Of a stretch of 64,000 nt of DNA, positions 1-14,330 are shown piece after piece. Position 1 is the first letter of the stretch; each line of letters opens with the position of its first letter. The stretch is from Hermodice carunculata (taxonomy: Eukaryota; Annelida; Polychaeta; Eunicida; Amphinomidae). Both the position numbers and the translations under genes were made by a program. The stretch is from NCBI GenBank assembly GCA_964020975.1, contig OZ026623.1:74678785-74742784 (forward strand). The letters are read 5' to 3'. Below the pieces are notes generated by a model. The model made no database searches. It worked only from the letters and a program-made list of their open reading frames with translations, and was not told where the DNA came from.

Positions 1-52
1 ATTCTAGAGATCGAGTGATGAAGTGTTTTAGGTAAACAAAGAGGATCCTGAA

Positions 53-1618
53 GTGAAGCAAGAAATTTGTCATGACTTGCAGGAAACAGGTACATCAAAT
101 GACACTTTGCAAAGAATATGTAAGCATTTTTCCGAGTGGCATAAGATCATTAAGTCTGTAGCGAGGTTGCGCAGATTTATAGATTGGAAATGTAGACACA
201 GGGATATATCAGGTGTACTTTCAGTCGAGGAATTTGAAAAGGCCCACGATGTCATCATACGTCATGTTCAACATGTGTCTTTTCAACGTGAAATCGCTAA
301 CCTGAAAGCTGGATTACCGGTGTTGAAGTCTAGCTCAATAGTCAGCCTTAATCCTTTTTTGGATAAGAAAGGTGTGTTGCGAATTGGAGGGCGTACAGGC
401 ATCCATCCAATCCTCATTCCACACAGGCATGTAATAGCTCGTGCTATAGCTAGGTATTACCATGTACAGGGACATACTGGTGTCGAATGGACCTTGTCAA
501 ATATCCGTGAAAGTTATTGGATGACAAAGGCTAGGGCTGTAGTAAAGAGGATCTTAAGACAGTGTGTTACCTGCACAAAGCTATTTGGCAAACCTATCAA
601 ACAGTTGATGGCAGACTTGCCTAATGAGAGGATACAACCACATTTGCCAAGCTTTTCATATGTAGGAATAGATTGCTTTGGGCCATTCCTCACTAAGTTT
701 TACCGAGGTCAAAGGAAGAGATACGGTTGCATTTTTACGTGTCTATGTTCAAGGGCAGTACACATAGAAATGCTTTATTCTCTTGAGGCAGATTCTTTTC
801 TGAATGCGCTCAGAAGATTTATCTCTCGTAGAGGTACACCTATCAAAATCTTTTCAGATAATGGCACGAATTTTGTTAGAGGTGAGCGTGAGCTTCGACA
901 TGCTTTCGAGCATCATGCTAAGAATGCTCTGTTACAATTTTGTACGCCAAAAGCCATAGAATGGAAGTTCATTCCTCCTAGGAGTCCACATTATGGCGGA
1001 GCTTGGGAAAGGTTGATAGGGGTCATAAAGCGTGTTTTGAAAGTTATCATGCCTCATACTGTTAACCTAACGGATGAGATGTTGGCTACATTATTTTGTG
1101 AAGTTGAAGCAATTGTCAATGGTAGACCTCTTACTAAGTTGAGCTCTGACCCTAATGATTTCACACCACTCACTCCAAGCATGTTGCTAAATTTCAAATC
1201 ATGTGAAATCCCATCAAGCATAGGAAGCCAATCAGATGCTTATCGTTCGCGGTACAGGTATATTCAGCATCTCAGTACTTTATTCTGGGATAAGTGGATA
1301 CGTTTATACCTTCCCACCATAAATACAAGGTCAAAGTGGAGATTTCCTACCTGTAACATACGAGTCGGCGAGTTAGTGCTTATATGTGAAAGTGGTATGC
1401 CTAGGAACATTTGGCCATTAGCTATAGTGGATGAGGTTGTCATGTCTAAGGATGGGCGTGTCAGATCTGCTATTCTCAGGACAAGAGTTAGCAAATTGCA
1501 TAGGCCTATAACACAAATCGTTCCTTTGGAAGTTGACATAATTAAAGGAGTTACATGTGCACAAGTGGAAATTATAGCGCTCGGTTGTAATTTTGTTTAT
1601 TGTCTTGCGCAAGATTAG
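53..1618 (+). CDS. BEL/Pao pol polyprotein, integrase portion
   Basis: About 521 residues are open from the first methionine, but this is the tail of a longer polyprotein, so the methionine is not a real start. Integrase joins retroelement cDNA to host DNA in the nucleus. Residues about 120-175 give the zinc-binding domain (HRH...GHTG...C-x2-C). The rve core follows with DCFGPF, FSDNGTNF and GGAWERLIGVIK, which carry the acidic D, D and E. Residues about 425-490 (KWRFP...VGELVLI...WPLAIVDEV) match the DUF5641-type C-terminal domain. Family membership is clear. Whether the element is active cannot be said from this fragment. Confidence 0.92.
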   Translation: MKQEICHDLQETGTSNDTLQRICKHFSEWHKIIKSVARLRRFIDWKCRHRDISGVLSVEEFEKAHDVIIRHVQHVSFQREIANLKAGLPVLKSSSIVSLNPFLDKKGVLRIGGRTGIHPILIPHRHVIARAIARYYHVQGHTGVEWTLSNIRESYWMTKARAVVKRILRQCVTCTKLFGKPIKQLMADLPNERIQPHLPSFSYVGIDCFGPFLTKFYRGQRKRYGCIFTCLCSRAVHIEMLYSLEADSFLNALRRFISRRGTPIKIFSDNGTNFVRGERELRHAFEHHAKNALLQFCTPKAIEWKFIPPRSPHYGGAWERLIGVIKRVLKVIMPHTVNLTDEMLATLFCEVEAIVNGRPLTKLSSDPNDFTPLTPSMLLNFKSCEIPSSIGSQSDAYRSRYRYIQHLSTLFWDKWIRLYLPTINTRSKWRFPTCNIRVGELVLICESGMPRNIWPLAIVDEVVMSKDGRVRSAILRTRVSKLHRPITQIVPLEVDIIKGVTCAQVEIIALGCNFVYCLAQD

Positions 1619-2126
1619 ATCTGTTTATATATATAGCAGCATATAGGATATGTATTGCCCAAATCAGAATATGAGGGTGTTATATATTTGTAAAGAGTAA
1701 TAACTGGTATAGAGATTTTTTTTAAGGTTTAGAAAAGGCGTTGCATCTTTGTATTTCTCCATCGGGAATATTGCCTTAGGTGAAGAAGGTTATATGTCTC
1801 ATAGAGGTGAACATGTTAGCTTTCTTTAAAAAGTTGCTTCGTCCAGTAGATACGGTGGTGGGGTCATCGGGTTTCTGTAGTCGTGGTAAGACTGTCTATG
1901 TACCCGTCTTAAAAAAAAGGAGATTTCTCTAAAGATGATACCTCATATGGCTCTTTGTCATATTTTTTCTCTTTACCAGTAAAGTAAAGTAAAGTAGTTT
2001 TATATTTTTTTTTGTATAAAAGGGGGAGATTAAAAGACTACAATGGATTTATATAGCAACCTCTTTGTTTATAAAGAAGGGTTGTATACAGGTTAGATGA
2101 GTTTAAACCCATCTAAAAAGGGGGAG

Positions 2127-3106
2127 TGTCAGATATAGGTAGATCTGATTTTGGATTAAGCAAAGGGCTTTAGTGTCATTTCATTGTTAGGTCATAAATT
2201 TATCCGCGCATCCATATTATAGCATGCACATATTGTAGCGAGTTGCTAAATTTGTGGTTTCTTCTGGTATGATTGCACGATTGTCATTTCAGTCAGCCCA
2301 TTAGGTGCCACAGTTTGTATCGAGGTCGGTCTGGTACAATTCCGTTCTTCCGTCCATTCATTAATAGCATTGTCCTATGTGAAATCCAGCCTATTTAGGT
2401 TAAGTCATTTGCATATCATTATAAGCTCAGGAAGATCCGACAGGGTTTGTATGGAAAGAATGTTGTTTACCAGTTTGAGTTGATTGGGGGTGGTTTCCTG
2501 GTATATAAGCAGTGGTGCAAGCCGGTTTCGTCCTTGCCGCATAACATCTTGAAGGATTGAGACGCCTATTTCTTGGGACCGGCTCCGGGCAAGCAGCCTA
2601 CCCATTTTATAATGCTAGGTCTTTGGCATTATTCTACTGTCCACATGTCAACTATATACTCAAGGTTTCGAAGCTTATTGTAAGTATGGTCGGATATTAT
2701 TACGATTTTGATAGTCCGTGAGCTTTGTTGTGCATATTGATAGCAGTTTTGTGAATTATTGAGAGTCAAGACTTAGTTTGTCCACTGTAATTTTAGCGAC
2801 TTCAAACCCAAAGGAATAGGGCTTACCGGTGATATCTGTGCTGAACATGGGGCGATGTCGTATACAGCCTTAGGACGCCAAATTTAATTGGTAAGTTTAA
2901 TGAAAGAGCTAAATTGGTATAGACAAATAATAATGTTAAGACTTGCGCTTTATAGTAATGAATAATTTTAATGTCATGTAAAATGCATTCATATACGCTA
3001 CGCAGGCATGTATCCGCAATTGCTGAACAGGTGGATATATATACAGTGCATGAAGTTCATGTAAGAAATATATTATCAAGTATAAAGCGGATTATAAACA
3101 GAGTAG

Positions 3107-3187
<81 letters not shown>

Positions 3188-4053
3188 GTTGACATGCTTA
3201 GTATAAGTATAAAATGCATTATGTGGTTCAAAAAGTGTGCAGTATATACATTGTACGCGAGAAATGGTAATTATGTCGTTAGAATATTATATATTTGCAT
3301 GATTGGTAAATGTGTTTATCAATAAGGAGAAAAGAAAATGTTTGTTAGTAAAAGCAAACAGAGAAAGTAAGTTGATAGTAAGAATGAGGATAAACCGCGA
3401 AGCGAGAGGGAGTAAATTGCTAATAAAAATGAGCACAGGTCGCGTATCGAAAAGACGTGAAGGTAGACAGCCTAATTTAGGGTGTGGTTTCCATGCGTTA
3501 ATTCATGGATTTCTCAATAGATGGCGTTTACATCGGCAGGCATTACTTGCGATTCGTATGCAAATATCAAATCTTGCATGTTTGTAAAAGTAAAGTAGTT
3601 GAAAAGTGCTTGAAAGTTTGAAAAGCTTTAAAAACGCTTGTATGAGCGTGTGCATGGAAATTGGTATGTGAACGATGGAAATAATAGAATGGAAAGTTGG
3701 CAAAGTTAAAGGTTTAAAATAAAAAAGGTAAATTGATAAGGTTAAAATGTATAATATTTTTGGTATATGATACATTGTAAAATTATAGTTAAGACTATAC
3801 ATATAAGTGTGTTAAATGTTTGATACAGTTGTGATACATCATGTTAATAATAGTTATGGTACTTATTTTCAGTGTATGTATCCATGCATTCATGCAACCA
3901 GTAAGTATCAGCGAATTGTAAATCTAGGAAGGAACCTGGATGGCTTTGCTGTATATTGGCGATTGATTCCATGGGTTCAATAAACATATGGCACCTATCG
4001 GCAAAACAAGAAGTCTTCGGTTTTTTGTTGTGTACCGTCCCATGTATATCACA
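2127..4053 (+). repeat. Probable 3' LTR of the BEL/Pao element
   Basis: A purine run ending GGGGGAG (2115-2126) lies directly before TGTCAGATAT. The proposed end at 4053 reads ATATCACA, an imperfect inverted match to the start, in the usual TG...CA form. An AATAAA signal stands at about 3979, roughly 75 bp before the end. At about 1.9 kb it is long for an LTR, partly because it contains an (AT)n tract. The 5' LTR is not in the window, so the right edge is inferred rather than proven by comparison. Confidence 0.55.
3109..3185. repeat. (AT)n microsatellite
   Basis: About 75 bp of uninterrupted AT dinucleotides inside the proposed LTR. Short open frames reading Ile-Tyr repeats across it are artefacts. 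Confidence 0.97.
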
Positions 4054-6273
<2,220 letters not shown>

Positions 6274-6416
6274 CAGGTAGAGTTAAAGCAGGCTAACAGG
6301 TACTGTCACTCATTTCATTCTGCCACAGGGTCAAAGTACAACAGACCCATTGGCTGCAGTAGTGTTTATGTTGGATCAAAGAATTACGCAAATACCAATC
6401 GTAAACGATCCAAATT

Positions 6417-6735
6417 AGACAGTGTCATTACCATATCCAAACCGTAGTCCTAATGAAACAAATCCAAGTCAATTCCGACCAACGGCAATGTTCCTTGGTA
6501 TGTATAACTGAACCACATTAATTTATAGTTCGTATTTACCCAAAAGAGAGACCAAAACGTAAGGGTAAATGTCCATAGGGTCGAAAAAGCCTTATCTAGT
6601 TTTCACATGACAGAATGCAAAAAGTTTTGTTTGAAATTATAGGCCTATTTAAGTAAATTGGCTTGAACAGGTGTATCATGCATGCGCCTACAGGACCATA
6701 CATTACATCTTGTAATTTTGCATATTAGGTGCAGA
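6417..6735 (+). repeat. Dispersed repeat B, copy 1
   Basis: This stretch resembles 41345-41640 on the same strand: shared words include ATTACCATATC, AATGAAACAAATCCA, GTCAATTCC and GTCCATAGGG in the same order. Its right part (about 6600-6700) also matches 54935-55045 in reverse orientation, including TAGGCCTATT and GGCTTGAACAGG. Three copies within 64 kb mark it as an interspersed repeat. No coding capacity or ends were identified. Confidence 0.75.
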
Positions 6736-7129
6736 CACAGCTTGGCTTTTACAGATGAGCACCATTGTGTGTAATATCGAAGTCCTTTCCCCAATATTGT
6801 TTGCATTATCATCACAAAATATATTCACAACAGATACCTTGTCACCTTGAGTAGTATTTTGGAATTCCGAAAACAATTGTGACATCATTATATGACAAGA
6901 TCATAAATCTGCCCGATTTCAAAGCTGTAGTATGTGTACAAATAATTGACTCAAAACCCAATACTGGACAATTGACATTGAAAAATTGGTCAAGGTCATA
7001 AATCTTACCAAGTGTAGAACAAAGCACTACTGATGTGTTCCTCTCTTTTGAAGTTTTGCATTGCTAACTTTGACAAAACTGCACTGCATTTATTTCATTA
7101 TATTACTAAGTGATAAAATACCGTTAAAA

Positions 7130-7210
7130 AACAACCGACTGGTTAAATACCACCTGTTGCTTTTGATAGGTGCTGCCTGTCTCCAGTCAGGAGTGATATT
7201 TATTCTTCAC
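7130..7210 (+). repeat. Fragment of repeat A
   Basis: A short stretch with words such as CCAGTCAGGAGTGATATTT and CTTCACATTG in the order found in every repeat A unit of the 42.5-44.3 kb array. It lies about 400 bp downstream of repeat B copy 1. Near 40.6-41.6 kb repeat A fragments also sit beside a repeat B copy, so the two may belong to one larger composite element. Confidence 0.55.
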
Positions 7211-8094
7211 ATTGCTGCGATTAACTTTTCCTTTATAGTTGAGTTCAAAATTTATGAATAAAAGTAACTTTTTCTCAACTATTTTATTCAAGTATCAGTG
7301 AATAGATAGTTGAGAGATTACACAATAGTCCAGGTAAAGAGAACAAATTTTCTTTGACATGATTTGGGAGCACCATGCCCGCAGCACACTCAGCAGAACT
7401 GTTGACACAGTAAAACATAAGAGATTAAAGCATTTTTCCCACGTTTTCAAACCTATGTTACTCTCACATTGCAAAGTATTTTAGAGAAAATGTGTGATCA
7501 ACTTCAACAAATCAATACATGATAACCAACCGTGAGCAATCATAATATAGTAATTAATGTTGGCCATCATTTGTGAGATCAAAAAAGTCCTTCCAAAGCA
7601 AAGTTGAATACTTTGAATCACATCAACTCCGCAGCAAAAATCGATCCATTTGCACCTTTACAAGCATCATTATCACTAAATGTACACATAACAATAAATA
7701 ATTACCCTGAAAACAGCGACTCTTACCTCAAATTTATAGAGATAACTAAACAGATCAAAAACATGCACAATAATTCACACAAGGCGTTACAAATCCCGTT
7801 CCTGAGATATTGCAAAATCCGGGTGGGGACCTACCTAGGGAACAGCTTCATTATATTTATAGAAGATATGATGGATGGTTTTTGATGGTGAGTTGAATAT
7901 GTAAATTGTGTAGATACAACAGACAGAGACAGGATGTGTAAGTTGAGGTGAACCCAGCCAGTTATTCTAAAATAGCTTACAGACTATAAGGAACCTGAAA
8001 ACATTCTAAAGTCCATAAAGGTGGAAAGATGGAAGAATTAGTTAAATGCTATACCATAAGCGCCTGATCAGGTCCACATTTGTAAGGTCAGGAA
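7211..8094. other. No gene recognised
   Basis: A 93-codon open frame lies at 7604-7885 on the plus strand, with no recognisable domain and low-complexity AT-driven composition. I treat it as chance. Nothing else stands out. Confidence 0.55.
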
Positions 8095-11060
8095 TCAGGA
8101 ATTTTTTTTATTCGACCAAAGCATTACAATAATATCGTTACAAGTAACAATGTAGCAATATAAGATGGTATTACAGATGTAAATTAAAATGCAAATACAT
8201 ATTAGTCTGGGAGACGCATATTAAGATCTTCACAAGATCGCTATCATATGCACCCCCCCCCCCAAAAAAAAGAAAAAAAAGGTAAAAGATAAGTACATTA
8301 TAGAGGTACAACCAGGACAAATAAAGAGTGTGTTAGAAATCAGAATATGAGTCTAGTTGGAATTACAGACATAGCAGTTACAGATTGTACATGTGGATTC
8401 ATAATTATTTAAGTACGATACTTTGGCATAATTAGAAAAACCGAAATAACTGTGGGTTTGTACTTTTCTTTAATTTGATCTGATGTGGAGGCTAAGACAC
8501 GTAATATTTCATGCCTTAGGCACTAAGTAGCAGAATCACCAAGTTTCTGGGGTACATAAAAATCTCTTCTTGTATCATGCTCTTGAACTAAAGATGTTGG
8601 CAAGACAAAACGTCGAGAAAAGTAAGAAGGAACTAAGCCATTCTCGATTTTATAGTAAAAATTTAGAATTTGTAAAGTATAAACATCCTGAATTTTTAAC
8701 AGCTTATCACTTTTGAATATAGGATCAGTATGGACAGTAACCTTATTATGATCAATGATACGTATTGCTCTTTTCTGAATTTGTTCAATCTCTCATACTG
8801 GTGACCCCAAATTATCAAACCATAATTTAATTTAGGCAAAATCAACGAATTGTAGATAACATGTAAGATATGAAAGGGAAGAATGTTTTTATGCTTGTTC
8901 CATGTCAGACGTTTATCTAGAATTATACCGAGAAAATCGAACTCCTCTACGCATTTAATTTTTTCATTTTCAATTTGGAGATTTGGAATTGTGACATGTT
9001 TCTGTGGTTGATGGAATAGCATGAAGCATGTTTTCTTTATATTGAGAGAAAGCTTGTTAACTTTAAGCCATGTTTCTTTTTTGCTAATTCACAATTAATA
9101 TGATATGTAGCCTCCTCAACGGATTGCAAAGAGTTGAAAATACTGAGGATACTAAATAGCGATATATGATCAGCATAAAACATAAATTCAAAAGATGCAG
9201 AGGCTACAATTATGCCATTTATGTAAAAAATACAGAAAAACATGATCCATATTCATTAATTCCAAACCCAACAATGACAGCAAAGATATTCCAGACTTGC
9301 TAAAGCATCAACATTTCTCTTCCAATACCAAAGTGAAGAAACAAATTTCAATCCCGACTTGAGACAGGCAATCACCCACGAAAGGCAACTGGTGGTTTTA
9401 AACCGGTCCTCTCAACCTTAGAAATAGCCATCATTAACTGCAAACAGTAGTTCTTTTCCAAATTGTATAGGCCTAACCACCAAAAACACAAATTTCATTA
9501 CTTCTGCCAAAAATAAAAAGATACCTGTTAGGCCTATCACCTTTTAGTTCTTCCGACTTATCAGTAAGACAAACTAACAGCAAAAGAGTAAGGTAGGCCT
9601 ACATCGTTTTTGTGATATTTATGAATCTGGAACATTATAAACACACTCTACCTCCACTACAACTATGAGTCGGAGAACAAAGCCCACAGCACAACATAGC
9701 CAATGAAGTAATTTTCAAAAAGTACAGAAAAACATGATCCATATTCATTAATTCCAAACCCAACAATGACCCAAAATGATAAATAACAGGGGGCCTAGGA
9801 TAGACCTCTGTGGAACTCCAGTTTGGATGTTAGCATAATCAGATTTATATTCTCCAGTCGCAACAAACCGCCTTCTGTTGAAAAGATAACTTTTGAATAA
9901 ATCAAGAGCAGTACCTTTTATTCCATACTAAGATAACTTTTGTAACAAGATGGCACGATCTATGGTATCAAATGCTCTTGAGAGGTCCATAAATAAAGTA
10001 ATTGGGATTTCCTCTCTGTCCATTTCAGTAAAAATTTTATCAACAAGCTCTACTGTTGCATATTCGGTTGAATGATTTTTCCTAAATCCATACTGACTAC
10101 TATAGAGGTGGTTATCAGACTGAAGATATTGATAAACTTGATCATACATGGCTCTCTCAAAGATTTTCGAAATGGCTGGTAAAACAGAAATTTTCTAACA
10201 AGGAGGGATCATCTTTTTTGTAAACAGGTATAACTTTCGCAATTTTGAGAATGTCGGGAAATATACCAGTCATTAATAAACAGTTTATTACCATAGAGAT
10301 CGGTTGATAAATCTGTTTTAATATTCTTTAAAAGATTCATCAAAATTCTATCAAAGCCAAAGCTAAGTTTTGGTTTAAAATTGTCAATTTTTTTCAAAAC
10401 CATGACACTAGTGACAGTACTAAAGGAAATCATATGTAAAAGTGTGTTATGTAAATAGTCCGCAAATGATCTATTATTTAAATTGGTTATATTTGAGGCT
10501 AATTTAGGTCCAACATTCGTAAAATATCAGTTAAATTCGTTTGCTATTTTACTTTTGTCACATTCAACTTCTCCATCAATTTGGAAGGAATCCAGAAATT
10601 CATTTTTCTTTTTAAGTCAATTTAGAATACCATTGATAGTATGCCAGGTATTTTTATATCTTTTTTATATTTATTAAAGCATGATTTAAAGTTTTCCTTT
10701 TTTGCAACGCGAATATTGTTTTTTAGGATTCTGTTATAAGTATTGAGATGAGTTTGTCGAATAGTATAGAGTTCACTCTCAATAGGCGTTTTTTAAACAT
10801 CTGTATACATTTGATCTCTGTTTTCTAATGACCGTACAAGTCCTTGACTTATCCATAGGGACTTTTTTACGTTTATATGTATGTATATATATATATATTG
10901 TATTTAACCGTCGTGACTGGAAAGTGCATTTCTAAACCTGTAGGGATAGCAGAGTGAATTTTAGAATACTGGACATTTGGCTCTGTATCTGTACTTAGTT
11001 CGCTGAGATTACTGTCATTGATATCATTCTTTAGACGAGAGCGCTGGCCTTTTTAAATTT
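8095..11060 (-). mobile_element. LINE (CR1/L2/Daphne-like), broken, with a nested repeat A insertion
   Basis: The minus strand reads as a degraded non-LTR retrotransposon. From the 5' side: the linker before RT (about 10490-11040, including FTNVGPKLASNI), RT motifs KPKLSFGFDRI (about 10350), QYGFRKNHSTEYAT and LFMDLSRAFDTIDRAILL (9928-10149), GPLLFII (about 9785), FMFYADHISLF (about 9170) and FLGIILDKRLTW (about 8920). The end of the ORF and the 3' UTR reach about 8100. The catalytic box reads YADH rather than YADD. Several frame changes and stops separate these blocks, so the copy is dead. An endonuclease domain is not visible, so it is probably 5'-truncated. The exact clade is not resolved. 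Confidence 0.88.
9231..9769 (-). repeat. Repeat A: one unit plus a 47-bp overlap, inserted in the LINE
   Basis: The LINE reading is interrupted exactly between GPLLFII (right side) and FYINGI (left side). The insert is the reverse complement of the about 490-bp unit tandemly arrayed at 42.5-44.3 kb. The same 47-bp sequence starts at 9231 and at 9723, so the insert holds one full period (492 bp) plus a repeated end. Shared words with the array include CTCCTGACTTGAGACAGGC, GGCCTA and ATCGTTTTTGTGATATTTAT, read on the opposite strand. No open frame is present. Confidence 0.85.
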
Positions 11061-14000
11061 TGACAGGGTGTGCATTACTAAATATATAGAAAGCTTATTG
11101 TTTGCATTTTCTAAACATAGTAAATCACCAGATAATGCGTTTTCATTTTTTTATTACTTTTTTTCTTGGTTTTCTCTATCAATCTCGATGTAAACATTCA
11201 GGGTACTAAGATTACGAAATAAAGATATGCATATATTTTCTAAACGTGCAACCTGACGTCATGTTATGTTGTTGACACACACAACAAAATATAGCGAGCA
11301 TTGTGTGGATATGAATGGATTTCCCTAAATGTCATAATCTATGATCGACCTCGACCTCCAAGATGGAAATGTTAAGCACCTGACTATTTAAAAATCTGTT
11401 TGAGGTCGTTCAATGAAGTCGCCAAATAGGTTGCAAACGTATACAGCGAGTCTGGCAAAAAAAGTTTCACACTGTTACAAATTTTGCGATGGGCTCACAG
11501 ATTCTACATAAAATATATTTTGAGTTAAATCTGTTGTGAGCTCCTTTCTGAAAAAAAGCAATTTACATATATTTTGTGAGTGACACTAACTGGAAAAATA
11601 GAAAGAAACTGATACAGAATGGCAAACATTGCCAAATAACCATGACGTCTTAGAATTGCCAGTTTTATCCAGCATTTAATAAAAAATTTTTGACATACCC
11701 AGTAATCGGAGAAACCTGTCAATTCATCTTCCTAATACTGTGGAGCGACTATAGGACCCCGTGTGCTTACACTGGCAATGCTTCGTATGAAAATAGTTCT
11801 CACCCGTAGTGAATCTTTATTTCTTGTAACATCATTTTCCTTATTTACGAGTGATGCTACTACGGGAACAAGCCGAACATGTGATTGGAAAATTTATGCA
11901 ATTCTGTGAATTATTGCCAAATTATCAAATGGCAAGAAATAGGGATCTGGTGAACGTATATCATATGATATGTGACCGTACCCCCTGTTCAATCTAGTCG
12001 CAAGAAAACTAATCCCGGAAACTAGGGGTTTATGCACATGCTTTGTAGAAGATGGTTTTAAATGTTGCACTTTTCGACACTTTTAAAGCAGAATTATAGA
12101 TGTGCCATATTCAACACACATGGCACGTATAATCTTTCATTTGATAAAAGGTTTCACATGAACGTTCAAACCATCGCGGGTGGTGTTTCCAGATGCAAGA
12201 AAGTTTTTACATCACAGGATATGTGGAAATGAGTGATTTATGCCATATAACACAAGATTAATCAGTGTTGGGGTGCTAGAATTTCTGTTGCACAAGGAAG
12301 GTTGCTGTTTGATACTTTCGTCAGCTCCAAATTATGTTAACATTTTCTGTGTATTCGTTGATCAAAGTTAACTTTCCTTTTTTCCTCGTACCAATAGCTG
12401 AAAAAATGTGAGTTTAGCCATAATCGTTTCTCCCTTCATAATTAACATTTTTACAACATTGTCTCCAAAATTTGCATCCTGATTTTCTTCAAACGTTGTG
12501 GGCTGTACCCTGGTCAGGCCTCTCCCAACTTGAAAAGCAAGCTACGGTCCCGTGATTTAATATCTAGTCTGATTGTTTTTTTGCGGGGGTGGGGGGGGGG
12601 GGGGGTGGGGGTGGTGGTGGTGGCAAATTATAATGGTTTTATTAAAATGTTTTAACCAAACGCTTTGAAATCACTATGAGTTCTTCAGAGCACAACTATA
12701 CACCTTAATATAGTATGTGACACTTCATGCATTCAATTCACTTATTTGTTTGTCTATTTGTTATAATGAGCTTTGCCATGAAAAGTTTCAAGTTTGTCTA
12801 AGCACAACATTGGATTCCTTTTAGTCGTAATAGCAGCACGAACTGTCATTTGTCTGACAGTTTCATTGTTTGCTTTTTTTCTTCATTCATGTAGTCCAAA
12901 CGGAAATAATGAATGGGTGACCCTAGCCTCATTGCCAATGACAAAGGTCCATGCACTGCATTCTACTGTCCATCTTTTAACGTGAGCGCATTTTCAGCTA
13001 TGATTTTAATGCTGACGGTCGTCTATTGTCCATGATGTACCTGGTACTTGAGTGACCTTGACTTCATTTTAAAGTCACAAGGTCAATTCTCATTTTCTCA
13101 ATTTGACTGTTTCGTTGATGACTTGAAAAATATTTGTCCTAGAAATTATAGACTTGGACATTTAAAAGTATAAAAACCTCAGGATAGCTTAACACGTGGG
13201 TATACAAGTGATTTTGTTTGTGCTTGTGTGAGTGTTTGTGATTTTTGACTTATCCAAAACCACAATTTCTTTTCTTTTTAAATTAAGTAGGAGTATAGAT
13301 GTTCTAGTCTCTGGTGTTTTCACTTTCATTTCTTGGTTGATGCCAATTTTTAAATGATACAAAATCGAAAAATAAAAAACGTTACCATGGAAATCGTTGG
13401 ATATTAGTGCACCTGTAAACTTGTGCTCACTGTAGACAAACTGTGGTTATATTCACTCTATGATTGTGGTTTAATACAATAATTAAGTATGTTTAGCATC
13501 TGGGCTCTTTTAGTAAACATGGTTATCAGCTGACATATATTTATATTCTATTTCTACTGCAATACGTTCTGAGATTGGCCTTTACTATACACTGTATTAT
13601 GTTGAAAATATATTTTGCTAACAGTACGAACCAGATGTCTATTTCACCAGCTGCCTGGCAATGTCAATTGCAATCCCATACTGCTCTACAGAAAGCCTCA
13701 CCATGGTGCCTGGTTTCAACCTGTAATATTCCATTCCATGCAGTGTTAATATTGATTAAAATTCATTTGTCTCCTTATTAGCAGACTTGTGAAGAAATAA
13801 AGAAATCGGCATAGTGTTTTAGCTGTTATGCACCTGTACCGTTGTGTTGCATCTTGGGACCCCCATATCGAGCGTTTTCATCACTGTGCTTTCCGTTTAC
13901 TACTTTGTCATAATTCTGGAATATTACTGCAAGTACCACAAACTGGGTAATCAGCGCACTTAGAAAGATAAAAGAATTGGAATACTCCTGATAACTGTGC

Positions 14001-14287
14001 TACATTTTTTCATCTTTGTGTTGCACTTTGTTTCTGACGACAATCTGATTATTGATGGAAATAAATCCAAATCCATATAACACATATAAAATAACATGAA
14101 GCTATAAAAAGGTGGGTTACAGCCCAAGGATTCCAAAGGCTTGAGCTTTGTTGCCGCCAATGGTTATGATCTGATTATCACTCCTTGTCTGCCTCTAATG
14201 CCGAGTTGAAAAGAAAAGTAATACATCCAGAAAATCCAGTCAAAAATTTCATTGCCTTTCAAGTGGTGATATCATTGTCTACTGAGG

Positions 14288-14290
<3 letters not shown>
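11061..14290. other. No gene recognised; G-rich tract at 12583-12623
   Basis: About 3.2 kb without recognisable genes. A G-rich tract at about 12583-12623 (a run of over ten G followed by GGTGG repeats) could form a quadruplex. A CRE-like TGACGTCA lies near 11254. Around 12915-13090 there are TGACC...AGGTC words of the kind common in invertebrate dispersed repeats, but no clear unit. Confidence 0.55.

Positions 14291-14329
<39 letters not shown>
14291..14329. repeat. Poly(A) tract of 39 bp
   Basis: A pure A run. It could be the tail of a plus-strand retroposed sequence ending here, but nothing recognisable lies upstream. A TGACGTCA and a GGGGCGGGG box follow within 45 bp on the right side, possibly coincidental. 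Confidence 0.9.

Positions 14330-14330
<1 letters not shown>

Larger units (their letters stand above)
1..4053 (+). mobile_element. BEL/Pao LTR retrotransposon, 3' part (window starts inside pol)
   Basis: The left edge of the window cuts an LTR retrotransposon of the BEL/Pao group. Visible parts in order are the integrase end of pol (53-1618), about 500 bp of non-coding DNA, a polypurine tract at 2115-2126 and a probable 3' LTR from 2127 to about 4053. The family call rests on the integrase: an H2C2 zinc-binding segment, an rve core, and the C-terminal DUF5641-type domain usual in BEL/Pao. The visible coding part looks whole. Gag, protease, RT, RNase H and the 5' LTR lie outside, so age and overall integrity cannot be judged here. 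Confidence 0.9.

Noticed and set aside
2971-3192. Open frames through (AT)n, (GA)n and (AC)n tracts (also 6095-6280, 17261-17500, 29673-29882, 31486-31818)
   Set aside because: Simple repeats without stop codons create these frames; they encode Ile-Tyr, Arg-Glu or Ser-Leu strings and are not genes.
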